DNA from: JAJAZB01 sp964244295
GTDB taxonomy: Bacteria > Bacteroidota > Bacteroidia > Cytophagales > Spirosomataceae
Assembly (NCBI GenBank): GCA_964244295.1
Contig: CAXTIG010000013.1
Coordinates: 78,040 to 142,039, forward strand
DNA length: 64,000 bases
Direction: 5' to 3'
Position numbers and translations under genes: made by a program. The notes beneath the pieces are model-generated. The model searched no databases, was not told where the DNA came from, and saw only the letters and a program-made list of their open reading frames with translations. Of this stretch, positions 34,801 to 43,105 are shown in pieces. Numbering within the stretch: the first letter of the stretch is position 1; each line of letters starts with the position of its first letter.

Positions 34801-35965
34801 CCGGTATGCCTACCGGCTCATGCCCAACGATACGGGCTGGGTGCAGGCCGGGAGGCAGCAACAGGCCCGCTTTCTGGACTTGCGGCCCGGCGAATACACC
34901 TTCCGGGTCAAAGCCGCCAACGCCGATGGGGGCTGGTACGAGAAAGGCGTGAGCGTAAAGGTGACCATTCGGCCCCCCTGGTGGCAGACCTGGTGGGCGT
35001 ATTTGCTCTACGTACTGGCGTTTGGAGCTTTGCTGCGGGCTTACATCGTCTATCGTTCGCGGGCCTTGCGGCGGGAGAACCAGGTGCTGGAAGCGAAAGT
35101 AGCCCAGCGCACCAACCAAGTGCAGGAACAAAAAGAAGAGATTCTGGCCCAGCGCGACCACCTCGAACAAACCCTGACCGAACTCAAAACCACCCAGACC
35201 CAACTCATCCAGAAAGAGAAATTAGCCAGTTTGGGCGAACTCACCGCTGGCATCGCCCACGAGATTCAGAACCCCCTGAACTTCGTCACCAACTTCTCGG
35301 AAGTCTCCACCGAATTAGTCGGTGAATTAGTGGGTGAACTCGACAAAGGCGACCCCGACGAAGCCAAAGTCATCGCCGGGGACCTTTCGCAGAACCTTCA
35401 GAAAATCACCCTCCACGGCCAGCGGGCTTCGGCCATCGTGCGGGGGATGCTCGAACATTCCCGCGCCTCGACGGGCGAAAAGGTCCCCACCGACCTCAAC
35501 GCCCTGGCCGACGAGTACCTGCGTTTAGCCTACCACGGGTTGAGGGCTAGGGATAAAGATTTTAACGCGGAATTGAAAACGGATTTTGACCCGAACCTGA
35601 GAACCGTGAACGTGGTGCCGCAGGAGATGGGCCGGGTGTTGCTCAACTTGTTCAACAACGCCTTTTTTGCCGTTTCGGAAAAACAGAAAATGGCCCCGCC
35701 GACTTACCAGCCCACCGTCATCGTCAGCACTCAACGCACCGACGACAGCGTGGACATCCAAGTCAGCGACAACGGCACGGGGATGCCCGAAGCGGTGAAG
35801 GCCAAGATTTTCCAGCCCTTTTTCACGACTAAACCCACCGGGCAGGGCACGGGCCTGGGGCTGAGCCTGAGTTACGACATCGTGACCAAGGGCCACGGCG
35901 GCACAATGGCGGTAAAATCCAGCGTGGGGGATGGCACTCAACTGCGGATTACCTTGCCGCGTTGA
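31892..35965 (+). CDS. Two-component regulator propeller sensor histidine kinase
   Basis: A 1357-residue membrane kinase. A signal peptide (LATLSLWLLLPSSLPAQ) is followed by a periplasmic beta-propeller of Reg_prop repeats (LIQDHLGFMWLGTQNGLVRY, LLEDRNGDIWVGCESLFRF and more). A non-propeller insert at about 590-735 (YGSWPFGPPSHPEYQG region) interrupts the repeats. Then come a Y_Y_Y domain (YRLMPNDTGWVQAG, PGEYTFRVKAANADG), one membrane helix (WWAYLLYVLAFGALLRAYIV), a coiled coil, the HisKA domain (LTAGIAHEIQNPLNFV, His1123) and the HATPase domain (N-box LLNLFNNAF, DNGTGMPE, GTGLGLSLSYD). It has no receiver or DNA-binding domain, so it must pass phosphate to a separate regulator. The ligand is unknown; propeller kinases of this phylum often sense glycans. 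Confidence 0.93.
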   Translation: MNLFYLLATLSLWLLLPSSLPAQPHRSTAAAPPARTPPPPRIRFEHLTVADGLPENSVRCLIQDHLGFMWLGTQNGLVRYDGSQMTVFRYDPKSPFSLKGRQIRALLEDRNGDIWVGCESLFRFERATGRFIEYPRQGPERTAPNDRTDFIHEDRKGNLWTITNRNNFTAQVLDRLDSRTRTWTYFRHNPKDPHTLAANNIYTARANVSVTAVEEDPNGNLWVVTQGETENTLHRFDFGRNRFERVRPKLSAEGANRFRKIGFTTSINGQLYLSSLEQGLFRLDPKTGQMAHFRHDPANPASLACDTITQVYQARDGQIWVPHTQGVDRFDPRTGRFTHFLAKSNDPTTPSPGLLRLLHEMPNGDIWFVTFNGLNLYHRQSGRFVRYEFDPAAGDGTLHGFGLFSFLVDRTGLVWAGSFRGGLNKQSRIARFPLLTNDPKNSNSLQSSNVTVVYEAPSEPGVIWFGSDKGLDRLDKKTGQYTHYRHDSLSRFSLGQGLITAIAEDKKGRFWVGTGANGLYQMNRKTGRFTRLLPDPKKNPNESQLQYINTLLPVKDGTLWVSGLGELVHLNPDRQTYVYYNESDSTYAPALFAQLAGLAVPPRQLAAILHPQGAVDKIVPFSVAKPTDVCVVSGGSLQPPNTRWDYGWLEDANGRVVWSMTPENSKSDGVSNRRMQVQTLRLPAGSYRLRYKSDPVYYYGSWPFGPPSHPEYQGIQLLIITPAESRQLAALIRQPYFRPGLSDETIFTLREDRAGHIWNGSNNGGVFRMNPRTGQFNTYQNLFSGPNCVISLLEDPQAGGFWVGDYLHGLLFLDQNGNITRQYAAGSGLSANSVRGIARDEGGNLWVTTNKGLVRFHPKTEQFRVFSGANGVQDFEHSPSENVFRASDGELYVAGEKGVHAFYPKQFQADAFAPPVVLTDLAINGQPATLGEDGQLPAHVSVAKEITLSHDQNDLTFHFAALAYNQGKECRYAYRLMPNDTGWVQAGRQQQARFLDLRPGEYTFRVKAANADGGWYEKGVSVKVTIRPPWWQTWWAYLLYVLAFGALLRAYIVYRSRALRRENQVLEAKVAQRTNQVQEQKEEILAQRDHLEQTLTELKTTQTQLIQKEKLASLGELTAGIAHEIQNPLNFVTNFSEVSTELVGELVGELDKGDPDEAKVIAGDLSQNLQKITLHGQRASAIVRGMLEHSRASTGEKVPTDLNALADEYLRLAYHGLRARDKDFNAELKTDFDPNLRTVNVVPQEMGRVLLNLFNNAFFAVSEKQKMAPPTYQPTVIVSTQRTDDSVDIQVSDNGTGMPEAVKAKIFQPFFTTKPTGQGTGLGLSLSYDIVTKGHGGTMAVKSSVGDGTQLRITLPR

Positions 35966-36101
35966 AGAAGTGGTCTTTCCCCGGTTTTACTTCTTCCCAA
36001 TCTCTGGTTAGATTTAGACGGAAAACCAATCCGCTCACCACGGCCCGCCCTCTCCAGCGTCGCCTGCCTTACAATCCGTCACTTTTTTTCCAACCCAATC
36101 C

Positions 36102-37298
36102 ATGAAGACCCCGAACGTCATCCGCTCCTGGCGCTCCCTGAGCATCGCCTTTTTCTTTGCTTTTTACGTCGCGGGTTGTAAACCCAACGATCCTCAGCCC
36201 ACCGACCAATACCTGGTCAGCAGCAGCAACGTCGCCACCTTGACCAAAGAGCAACTGGCGGCGCAGGCCACGGCGATCAACCCGGCCTACGTTATTCTGC
36301 TTCGCCAGGGCATCACGGTGGTGAAACTCGTCTACAAAACCACCAACTGGGACGGCAGCGCCATCCAGGCATCGGGCCTGTTGCTTATTCCCAACACGAC
36401 CGACGCCGTCCCGATGATCAGCCAGCAGCACGGCACTATTTTCGATAACGCCGACGCCCCCTCCAACTTCGGCTCCGGGAGCGAGGCCTCCCAGTACGCC
36501 ACGATTTTCTCGTCCGTAGGCTACCTCATCGCCTGCCCCGACTACATCGGTTTCGGCGAGTCGAAGGCTTTGCCTCACACCTACGAACACCGCGCCAGCC
36601 TGGCCCAGGCCAGTCTGGATATGCTCCGCGCGGCGCGGGAGTACATCAGCGGCCACCCAAGCATCAAGTGGGATTCACGGCTGTACCTGACGGGCTACTC
36701 CGAGGGGGGTTACGCCACGATGTCGCTTTATAAGAAAATCCAGGACGAGGTGCCGACGGAATTCAACCTCCGGGCGGTGTCCTGCGGGGCGGGGGCTTAC
36801 GACAAAACCAACTTCATGAAAGCCTTGCTGACCCAAAAATCGGCGGGCGTGGCCCAGTGGAACCAGGCTTTTCTGTGGGTGCTGCTCACCTACGACCAGA
36901 TCTACAAATTGAACCGACCGCTATCGAGTTATTTCAAGGAACCCTACCTGACCGAAATTCAATCCAAACGCCAGTTGGCCCAACTGGCCGTCAGTTTCGA
37001 TCAGATGCTGACCGATTCATTCAAAGCGGGCATTCTCAACGGCACCGACACGGCCTTTCTCAATGCCGTGGCCGACAACAATGTCTACGACTGGAAACCG
37101 CTCACACCCCTGCACCTCTACCACGGCGATGCCGACCCGCAGGTGTACTACCTCAATTCCAAAAACGCCTACGAGGCCATGCAGGCGAAGGGCGCGGGCA
37201 ACACGGTGAAGTTCTTCACGAGTGCGGGCAAAACCCACCCGCAGACGATCCCCGACTGGCTGGCCGGTACGTACACGCTGTTTACGACGGTGCAGTAA
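36102..37298 (+). CDS. Alpha/beta-hydrolase lipoprotein (esterase/lipase-like)
   Basis: A 398-residue protein with a lipoprotein signal (FFFAFYVAGC, lipid-attached Cys at about 25). The catalytic fold is an alpha/beta hydrolase: QQHGTIFDNADAPSN as the oxyanion region, IACPDYIGFGESK, the nucleophile elbow TGYSEGGYATM (Ser), and late Asp and His candidates in LYHGDADPQVYY and SAGKTHPQTIPDW. It resembles secretory lipase/prolyl-oligopeptidase-like esterases of Bacteroidota. It should be anchored to a membrane and act in the periplasm or at the surface. It sits between two kinases but has its own leader of about 130 bases. The substrate is unknown. Confidence 0.88.
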   Translation: MKTPNVIRSWRSLSIAFFFAFYVAGCKPNDPQPTDQYLVSSSNVATLTKEQLAAQATAINPAYVILLRQGITVVKLVYKTTNWDGSAIQASGLLLIPNTTDAVPMISQQHGTIFDNADAPSNFGSGSEASQYATIFSSVGYLIACPDYIGFGESKALPHTYEHRASLAQASLDMLRAAREYISGHPSIKWDSRLYLTGYSEGGYATMSLYKKIQDEVPTEFNLRAVSCGAGAYDKTNFMKALLTQKSAGVAQWNQAFLWVLLTYDQIYKLNRPLSSYFKEPYLTEIQSKRQLAQLAVSFDQMLTDSFKAGILNGTDTAFLNAVADNNVYDWKPLTPLHLYHGDADPQVYYLNSKNAYEAMQAKGAGNTVKFFTSAGKTHPQTIPDWLAGTYTLFTTVQ

Positions 37299-37334
37299 TG
37301 CTCCGACCCTGCACCCTTTTTCAGGCTTATTCCG

Positions 37335-39581
37335 ATGCTTCGTTTGTTGTTGGTATTGCTACTGATTTTAGTCGTGAGGCCCGTTCTGGCTCAAACTAAG
37401 CAGATTGACCGCCTCCGGGCCGTGCTGGCAGGGCATCCCCAGGCCGACACATTCCGCGTGAATCGGCTTAACGAACTGGCTACCCAGGGGAGGTGGAGAA
37501 TGCGGGATTCGCAGATTGATTCCATCGGTACTCAGGCCCTGGAACTGGCCAAACGACTCAATTACGTGCCTGGGCAGGTAATCGCCTTGCAAGTGTTGGC
37601 CCAGACAAAATTTGGCTCGCAACCAAAGGTAGCCGAACAGCTTCTGGCTCAAGCCTCAATCTTAGCCGAATCCACGGGCGATAAAGCGCTGGTGATTGAA
37701 GTTCTGTTTTCTACCGGTCTCCTCCACATGTACGCATTCTCCAACGAGGGGCATCAGGAGCGGGCGCTGCAATATTACCAACGAGCCTATTCGGTAGCCA
37801 AATCGTTGGGCCAGCCGAGTTTGCTGGCCCTGTCGATGATGTATGTGGGGAGTTACTACCACCTCCAATTCAAGTACGAGCAGGCACTCTATTGGTACTA
37901 TCAATGGCAGAACGTGGCGGAAAAAGCCGGGTTGAGCGAATCCGCTTACACGGTCCTCAAGCTAATCGGAGACATTTATTTGTTACTGACCGACTACCAT
38001 CAGGCCTTGGCATTTTATCAAAAAGCCCTCACCCGAGACGACTTGGCTAAACAGGACATGGAAATCTTTATTGCCCTCGGTGACTGCTACCGACTCACCA
38101 GCCGGTATCCGCAGGCCATTGCTGCTTACCAACGAGGTCTGAACGTGAAAACATCGCTCTACTTGAGTCAGGTTAATTTTTATAAATCGTCCTTGGAAGC
38201 TGGTTTAGCCGACACCTACCAACGACAGGGTAACCCTTTAGTCCTCCCTTACGCCCGCCAAGCATTGCTGGAGGCCAACAAGCGTCGGCTAAATGAAGTT
38301 AGTGGCAGGATAGCCACCACGCTGGGGCGCTACTATCTCCAGGTCGGCCTTGCCGACAGTGCCATCCACTACGGTCGGCAAGGCTTTCAGGCAGCTCGAC
38401 AGGATGTTTTTAAACCTGAACTCCGGGATGCCAGCCAGGTGCTGGCCGACGCCTACGCCAAACAAAAGAACTTTACCAACGCGTACACGTACCTGAGCCG
38501 CTACCTGTCCCTCAAAGACAGCATCAGCAATGTAGACGCCAGCCGAAGGGCCACCGCTGCCAGCTTCACCGACCAGGTGAGCCGCCAGCAAAGCCAGATT
38601 GCCCTGCTGACCAAAACCCGCCAACTAGAAGCTCAGGCCGCCCGCCAGCAACAAATCCTGCTCAATTTTCTACTGGGGGCCTTGCTGATGCTGGGTATAC
38701 TGGCCTACGTGCTACTGCGCAACAACCGCCAGAAGCAGAAAGACAATGCCTTACTCAACCAGCAAAAAGGGCAAATCGAGCAAACCCTTACGGAATTAAA
38801 AACTACCCAAACCCAACTCATCCAGAAAGAAAAAATGGCCTCGCTGGGTGAGTTAACAGCGGGCATCGCCCACGAGATTCAAAACCCGCTGAACTTCGTC
38901 AACAACTTCTCGGAAGTCTCCACCGAACTCATCGACGAATTGGTGGGCGAACTTGACAAAAACGACCCCGACGAAGCCCGCGCCATCGCGGGCGACCTTG
39001 CGCAGAACCTCCAGAAAATCACCCTCCACGGCCAGCGGGCTTCCTCCATCGTGCGCGGAATGCTCGAACATTCCCGCGCTTCGACGGGCGAAAAGGTCCC
39101 CACCGACCTCAACGCCTTAGCCGATGAATACCTGCGTTTAGCCTACCACGGCCTACGGGCCAAAGACAAGAACTTCAACGCCGAGTTGAAAACGGATTTT
39201 GACCCGAACCTGGGAACCGTGAACATCGTGCCCCAGGAGATGGGCCGGGTGTTGCTTAATTTGTTCAATAACGCGTTTTACGCCGTTTCCGAGAAGAAAA
39301 AACAACCGCTTGATAACTATCAACCGACGGTTGGCGTGCGTACGCGGCGAAGAAACGGGAAAATCGTAATTTGCGTCAGTGACAACGGCACGGGAATGCC
39401 CGAAGCGGTGAAAGCCAAGATGTTCCAGCCGTTTTTTACCACCAAACCCACCGGTCAGGGCACGGGCCTGGGCTTGTCACTGAGTTACGACATCGTCACG
39501 AAGGGCCACGGCGGTACGCTCGACGTCGTGACGACCGAAGGGCAGGGCACTGAGTTTATCATCACGTTATCCCACTCCTGA
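37335..39581 (+). CDS. TPR-repeat sensor histidine kinase
   Basis: A 748-residue kinase. A signal peptide (LRLLLVLLLILVVRPVLAQ) is followed by about six TPR-like helical repeats in the periplasm (ERALQYYQRAYSVAKSLGQ, YHQALAFYQKALT, YPQAIAAYQRGLNVK). Next come one membrane helix (ILLNFLLGALLMLGILAYVL), a short coiled coil, HisKA (LTAGIAHEIQNPLNFVNNFS, His513) and HATPase (LLNLFNNAFYAV, DNGTGMPE, GTGLGLS). The kinase core is nearly the same at DNA level as the 31892 kinase, while the sensor is unrelated. Its end also resembles the remnant at 31587-31889. The stop is three bases before the next gene, so it is probably co-transcribed with the CotH-like pair. Confidence 0.93.
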   Translation: MLRLLLVLLLILVVRPVLAQTKQIDRLRAVLAGHPQADTFRVNRLNELATQGRWRMRDSQIDSIGTQALELAKRLNYVPGQVIALQVLAQTKFGSQPKVAEQLLAQASILAESTGDKALVIEVLFSTGLLHMYAFSNEGHQERALQYYQRAYSVAKSLGQPSLLALSMMYVGSYYHLQFKYEQALYWYYQWQNVAEKAGLSESAYTVLKLIGDIYLLLTDYHQALAFYQKALTRDDLAKQDMEIFIALGDCYRLTSRYPQAIAAYQRGLNVKTSLYLSQVNFYKSSLEAGLADTYQRQGNPLVLPYARQALLEANKRRLNEVSGRIATTLGRYYLQVGLADSAIHYGRQGFQAARQDVFKPELRDASQVLADAYAKQKNFTNAYTYLSRYLSLKDSISNVDASRRATAASFTDQVSRQQSQIALLTKTRQLEAQAARQQQILLNFLLGALLMLGILAYVLLRNNRQKQKDNALLNQQKGQIEQTLTELKTTQTQLIQKEKMASLGELTAGIAHEIQNPLNFVNNFSEVSTELIDELVGELDKNDPDEARAIAGDLAQNLQKITLHGQRASSIVRGMLEHSRASTGEKVPTDLNALADEYLRLAYHGLRAKDKNFNAELKTDFDPNLGTVNIVPQEMGRVLLNLFNNAFYAVSEKKKQPLDNYQPTVGVRTRRRNGKIVICVSDNGTGMPEAVKAKMFQPFFTTKPTGQGTGLGLSLSYDIVTKGHGGTLDVVTTEGQGTEFIITLSHS

Positions 39582-39584
39582 CTC

Positions 39585-40718
39585 ATGAAATTTCTGTACT
39601 TCCTCCTCGCCGGGTTGCTCTTTTCGCCAGGGGCAATAGCCCAGAACGCCTCCTTGCCCGATTCGACGCGGAGCACGGGCCTCTTCGCCGACACCACGGT
39701 GCTGCGCTTCACCCTCACGGCCCCGCTTCAGCGCCTGATCAAAGAACGAGCCGATACCACGGCATCCTACGCGGCGCAACTTAGCTACCCGGTTGCCCAG
39801 GGGGAACCCTTGATGCTGCCGGTCAAACTAAAAGTGCGCGGTCACTTTCGGCGCCAATGGAACGTCTGTTCGTTCCCGCCCCTGTACCTGGATTTACCCA
39901 AAAGGCGGAGTAACGCGACTGTATTTGCCAACCAGAACAAACTGAAACTGGTCACGCACTGCGAAATAGAGGAATACGTGGTGCGGGAATATTTGGTGTA
40001 CCGGCTCTACAACCTGCTGACGGACTACAGTTTCCGGGCGCGGCTCTGTAAAGTGACTTACGTGGATTCATCGGGTAAACTAAAGCCCGAAACCCGCTGG
40101 GCGGCCCTGCTGGAAGACGAAGACGATATGCGAAAACGCAACGGGGGCAAATCCAACAAAGTCCGCATGATCAACATGCCCGATGTGGACTCCCTGAGCA
40201 TGGCTACGCTGGGGGTGTTTGAATACCTGATTGGCAACACCGATTGGTCGGTGCCCTACCGCCACAACATCCGCCTGCTGGCGCTGCCCACCTACGCGAA
40301 ACTAGTGCCGGTACCCTACGATTTCGACCACTCCGGCATCGTCGAGGCCTTCTACGCTCTTCCCGGCGACAACGTGGGCGTTGCTTCGGTGCGCGAACGA
40401 ATCTACCGAGGCCCCCTCTACTCGGCGGCCCTGTTTCAACGGGTCTTCGAGCGGTTTAACCAACTCAAACCCCAATTTTACGCGCTCTACCAAAACGACC
40501 CCCGCCTCGACCCAGCCTACCGAAAAAACACCCTGCGCTACCTCGACGAATTTTACGCCGAGATCAATAACCCGGTTACCGCCCAAACGATTTTCAGGAG
40601 CGGCACCCGTCGCAACGTGGCCATCAAAAACACAAAGATGCTTCCTGCGGCACCAAAACAGAAGGTGACCAAGCCCATTCCCCCCACAACCCAAAAACCC
40701 GCCGTGAAAAAAAATTAG
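39585..40718 (+). CDS. Exported CotH-kinase-like protein, copy 1
   Basis: A 377-residue protein with a signal peptide (FLYFLLAGLLFSPGAIAQ). The core has KLKLVTHCEIEEYVVREYLV, LLEDEDDMRKRNGG, EYLIGNTDWSVPYRHNIRLL and VPVPYDFDHSGIVEA. The 'GNtDWs...HNi.L...vPYDFD.sG' order resembles the catalytic loop and metal site of atypical CotH kinases. That is my inference and the protein may not be an active kinase. The C-terminus is Lys/Pro-rich. It begins three bases after the TPR kinase and is followed by a paralogue at 40765. Confidence 0.75.
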   Translation: MKFLYFLLAGLLFSPGAIAQNASLPDSTRSTGLFADTTVLRFTLTAPLQRLIKERADTTASYAAQLSYPVAQGEPLMLPVKLKVRGHFRRQWNVCSFPPLYLDLPKRRSNATVFANQNKLKLVTHCEIEEYVVREYLVYRLYNLLTDYSFRARLCKVTYVDSSGKLKPETRWAALLEDEDDMRKRNGGKSNKVRMINMPDVDSLSMATLGVFEYLIGNTDWSVPYRHNIRLLALPTYAKLVPVPYDFDHSGIVEAFYALPGDNVGVASVRERIYRGPLYSAALFQRVFERFNQLKPQFYALYQNDPRLDPAYRKNTLRYLDEFYAEINNPVTAQTIFRSGTRRNVAIKNTKMLPAAPKQKVTKPIPPTTQKPAVKKN

Positions 40719-40764
40719 TTTTCCTTCAGTCGTCAGTACGTAGTTTCTCACCCTCCTTCAACGT

Positions 40765-41826
40765 ATGAAATTTCCCCTCCTGCTGGCCCTTGTTGCCGGG
40801 CTATCCCTTTCGTTTGGTGCGCTGGCGCAAGGCGTTGTCGCGCCGGATACGGCGGAGCACCAACGCCTCTTCGCCGACGATGCCGTGCTGGCTTTCACCC
40901 TCACGGCCCCTTTCCAGCGTCTGCTCAAAGACCGGGGCGAAAAGCCCGTGGCGCACGCGGCGCAACTCAGCTACTCCGCCGACGGGCAACCGACCGGGAC
41001 GCTCCCGGTCAAACTAACGGTGCGTGGCAACTTCCGGCGCTTGCGGGCCAATTGCCAGTTCCCGCCCTTACTCCTCGACGTATCCAAAAAGAAATCGCAG
41101 GACACCCCGTTTGTGAATCAGAAAAAACTGAAGCTCGTGACGCACTGCCAAAACGAAGAGTACGTGGTGCGGGAATATTTGGTGTACCGGCTCTACAACC
41201 TGCTGACGGACTACAGCTTCCGGGCGCGGCTCTGCAAAGTGACCTACCTGGACTCGGCGGGCAAACTAAAGCCCGAAACCCGCTGGGCGGCCCTACTCGA
41301 AGACGAAGACGACTTGGTGAAACGCAACGGGGGTACGCCCAACAAGCTCCGGCAACTCAGCGCGTACGACATGGACTCCCTAAGCATGGCGACGGTGGCC
41401 GTATTCGAGTACCTGATTGGCAACACCGATTGGTCGGTGCCGTACCGCCACAACATCCGCCTGCTGACGCTGTCGACCCCCATCCGGCCCGTACCGGTTC
41501 CCTACGACTTCGACCACGCGGGTCTCGTGGAAACGGACTACGCCATGCCCGCCGAACAACTGGGCATTGCCTCCGTCCGGGAGCGCCTGTACCGGGGCCT
41601 CGCGTATCCTCCCGCGCTGTTTCAGCGGGTTTTCGATCGCTTCAACCAGCTCAAACCCCAGTTTTACGCGCTTTACCAAAACGACACCCGCCTGAGTCCG
41701 GCCTACGTAAAACGCAGCCTGCGCTACTTCGATGAATTTTACGAAACCATCAACAAACCATCCGCTGTCCGTTCTGTTTTTCTGGGCGGAAAACAGGGCA
41801 ACGTGGTCATCAAGGGGTTGAAGTAG
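40765..41826 (+). CDS. Exported CotH-kinase-like protein, copy 2
   Basis: A 353-residue paralogue of the preceding gene with the same order: signal peptide (LLALVAGLSLSFGALAQ), KLKLVTHCQNEEYVVREYLV, LLEDEDDLVKRNGG, GNTDWSVPYRHNIRLL and VPVPYDFDHAGLVET. The middle third is almost identical in DNA to copy 1 (for example TACGTGGTGCGGGAATATTT at both), while both ends differ. That points to a tandem duplication with later conversion of the core. It lacks the Lys/Pro tail of copy 1. Confidence 0.75.
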   Translation: MKFPLLLALVAGLSLSFGALAQGVVAPDTAEHQRLFADDAVLAFTLTAPFQRLLKDRGEKPVAHAAQLSYSADGQPTGTLPVKLTVRGNFRRLRANCQFPPLLLDVSKKKSQDTPFVNQKKLKLVTHCQNEEYVVREYLVYRLYNLLTDYSFRARLCKVTYLDSAGKLKPETRWAALLEDEDDLVKRNGGTPNKLRQLSAYDMDSLSMATVAVFEYLIGNTDWSVPYRHNIRLLTLSTPIRPVPVPYDFDHAGLVETDYAMPAEQLGIASVRERLYRGLAYPPALFQRVFDRFNQLKPQFYALYQNDTRLSPAYVKRSLRYFDEFYETINKPSAVRSVFLGGKQGNVVIKGLK

Positions 41827-41900
41827 CGCCCGGAACCGAACGGCGTTTCGTTGGGAAAAACCTTCCTGCCCGGCGTGCTTTTTCCCGAAAAAACTTCGAC

Positions 41901-41991
41901 CCTGTTTAGAATTTCAGTGTTTAGCAAAAAAAAGGGGTTGTCATCCCTCCTGCGTCGGGATGACAACCCCTTTTTCGAAATTCTAAACAGG
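41901..41991. repeat. Intergenic nested palindrome
   Basis: The outer 15-bp arms 41901-41915 and 41977-41991 are perfect complements. The inner AAAGGGGTTGTCATCCC pairs with GGGATGACAACCCCTTT. It belongs to the GTCATCC family and lies between two convergent genes, so it may also end transcription. Confidence 0.88.
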
Positions 41992-42007
41992 TTCTTTCAA
42001 CGCGTTC

Positions 42008-42685
42008 TTACCGTCCAAACAGCAGCATGGCGATGGCAAACAGCACCACCGTCGAAAACCCGATCGTGAAAAACGAGTAAGCGAACTTGAGGCGGCGGTA
42101 CTTCCGCGACAGGACTTTGCCCTGGGAATACAGATTGTCGATGAGGCTGGTGTAGAGCTGCTCATCGGTAGCGATGAGCTCCAGTAGACTTTTGCGGAAA
42201 TCGGACCGGCTCAGGTGAACGTAGTCGTTGAAAAAGAGCAGGTCGATTTTCCGGTTGACGGGCGCGGGATCCGATTTCAGCTTCATGCTCAGGGTCGGGT
42301 TGGTGACCAGCAGCGACACGATGATCGTAACCAGACAGATGGTCAGCAGCAGTAGGCTGGGCCAGAAAAACACGTCGCTCGCGTTGATTTGCCGAACGTA
42401 TCCCGACATGGTGATCGAGATGAGAATGGTGTTGATCTGAATCATCAGGTTGGCCTTGGTGTCGGCCATTTCGCTCAGTTGCAGGTGGCTGGCCAGCGAA
42501 GTCCGAAACAAGGTTTCCACGCCCTTGCTCCGTTTCTTTTTCTTGTCCTTCTTCTTTTCCTTCTTTTTGAGTTTAGGCGGTTGGTCTTCAAGCGAATCCG
42601 TGGGCAAGCCCGGTGGTGAGTCGGGAGCCGACAAGGCGGGACGAATTTCCAGGTCAGAAGTTGGTTCGGTTGGCAGGGAAGTCAT
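42008..42685 (-). CDS. Pycsar-type membrane effector domain protein (DUF5706-like)
   Basis: A 225-residue protein. Residues 1-57 are Pro- and Lys-rich, ending in a run of basic residues (KKKEKKKDKKKKRSKG). Then comes LASHLQLSEMADTKANLMIQ, the signature of the Pycsar effector TM domain, with membrane helices INTILISITMSGYV (about 87-100), FFWPSLLLLTICLVTIIVSL (108-127) and FFTIGFSTVVLFAIAMLLF (206-223). Between them is IDLLFFNDYVHLSRSDFRKS. In Pycsar systems such proteins respond to cyclic pyrimidines made by an adjacent cyclase. Here there is no adjacent cyclase; the nearest is 15 kb away, so this is an orphan. It could have a housekeeping role. Confidence 0.82.
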   Translation of the reverse strand: MTSLPTEPTSDLEIRPALSAPDSPPGLPTDSLEDQPPKLKKKEKKKDKKKKRSKGVETLFRTSLASHLQLSEMADTKANLMIQINTILISITMSGYVRQINASDVFFWPSLLLLTICLVTIIVSLLVTNPTLSMKLKSDPAPVNRKIDLLFFNDYVHLSRSDFRKSLLELIATDEQLYTSLIDNLYSQGKVLSRKYRRLKFAYSFFTIGFSTVVLFAIAMLLFGR

Positions 42686-43105
42686 GGGTAAGGAAGATTT
42701 CGTCGGTAAGTTTACGAAGCTATCCCGTCAGTTTTGGCATTCTCGTTTCCAAACATCGTTTTTCAGTTCTCCATCCCGCGCTGCGTACCGTCGTTCGCCG
42801 ATTTGGGGTTACTTTGTGAACCGATTCACCTTCCCACCCTACCGTATGCCTGCTGCTTTCCGTTTGCACCAAGTCGCCGGTGTTTGCGCGCAGGAACTCC
42901 GCACCGTCTGGCTTTTTTTCTTCCACGAGTTCTTCCCCGGCCCTGGCTCGGTGCTCGTGTACGCAGCGGCCAGCGGCATTTTGCCCCAAAGCAGTCTATC
43001 CCTGCTCAACCTCGCCGGGGCGGTGACTCCCCCGACCGGATACCGGCTCCGTGGCCTGCTCACCCCTTTCGAAGCAGAAAAAGTACCTTCGGATAGCCTC
43101 CGTTC
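42686..43105. other. Gap between the Pycsar-type gene and the 43106 kinase
   Basis: 420 bases. A frame from ATG 42846 to the stop at 43109 would encode 87 residues and overlaps the kinase start by ATGA, but it has no recognised family. TACCTTCG at 43086-43093, a near match to TAnnTTTG, may be the kinase promoter box. Confidence 0.4.
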
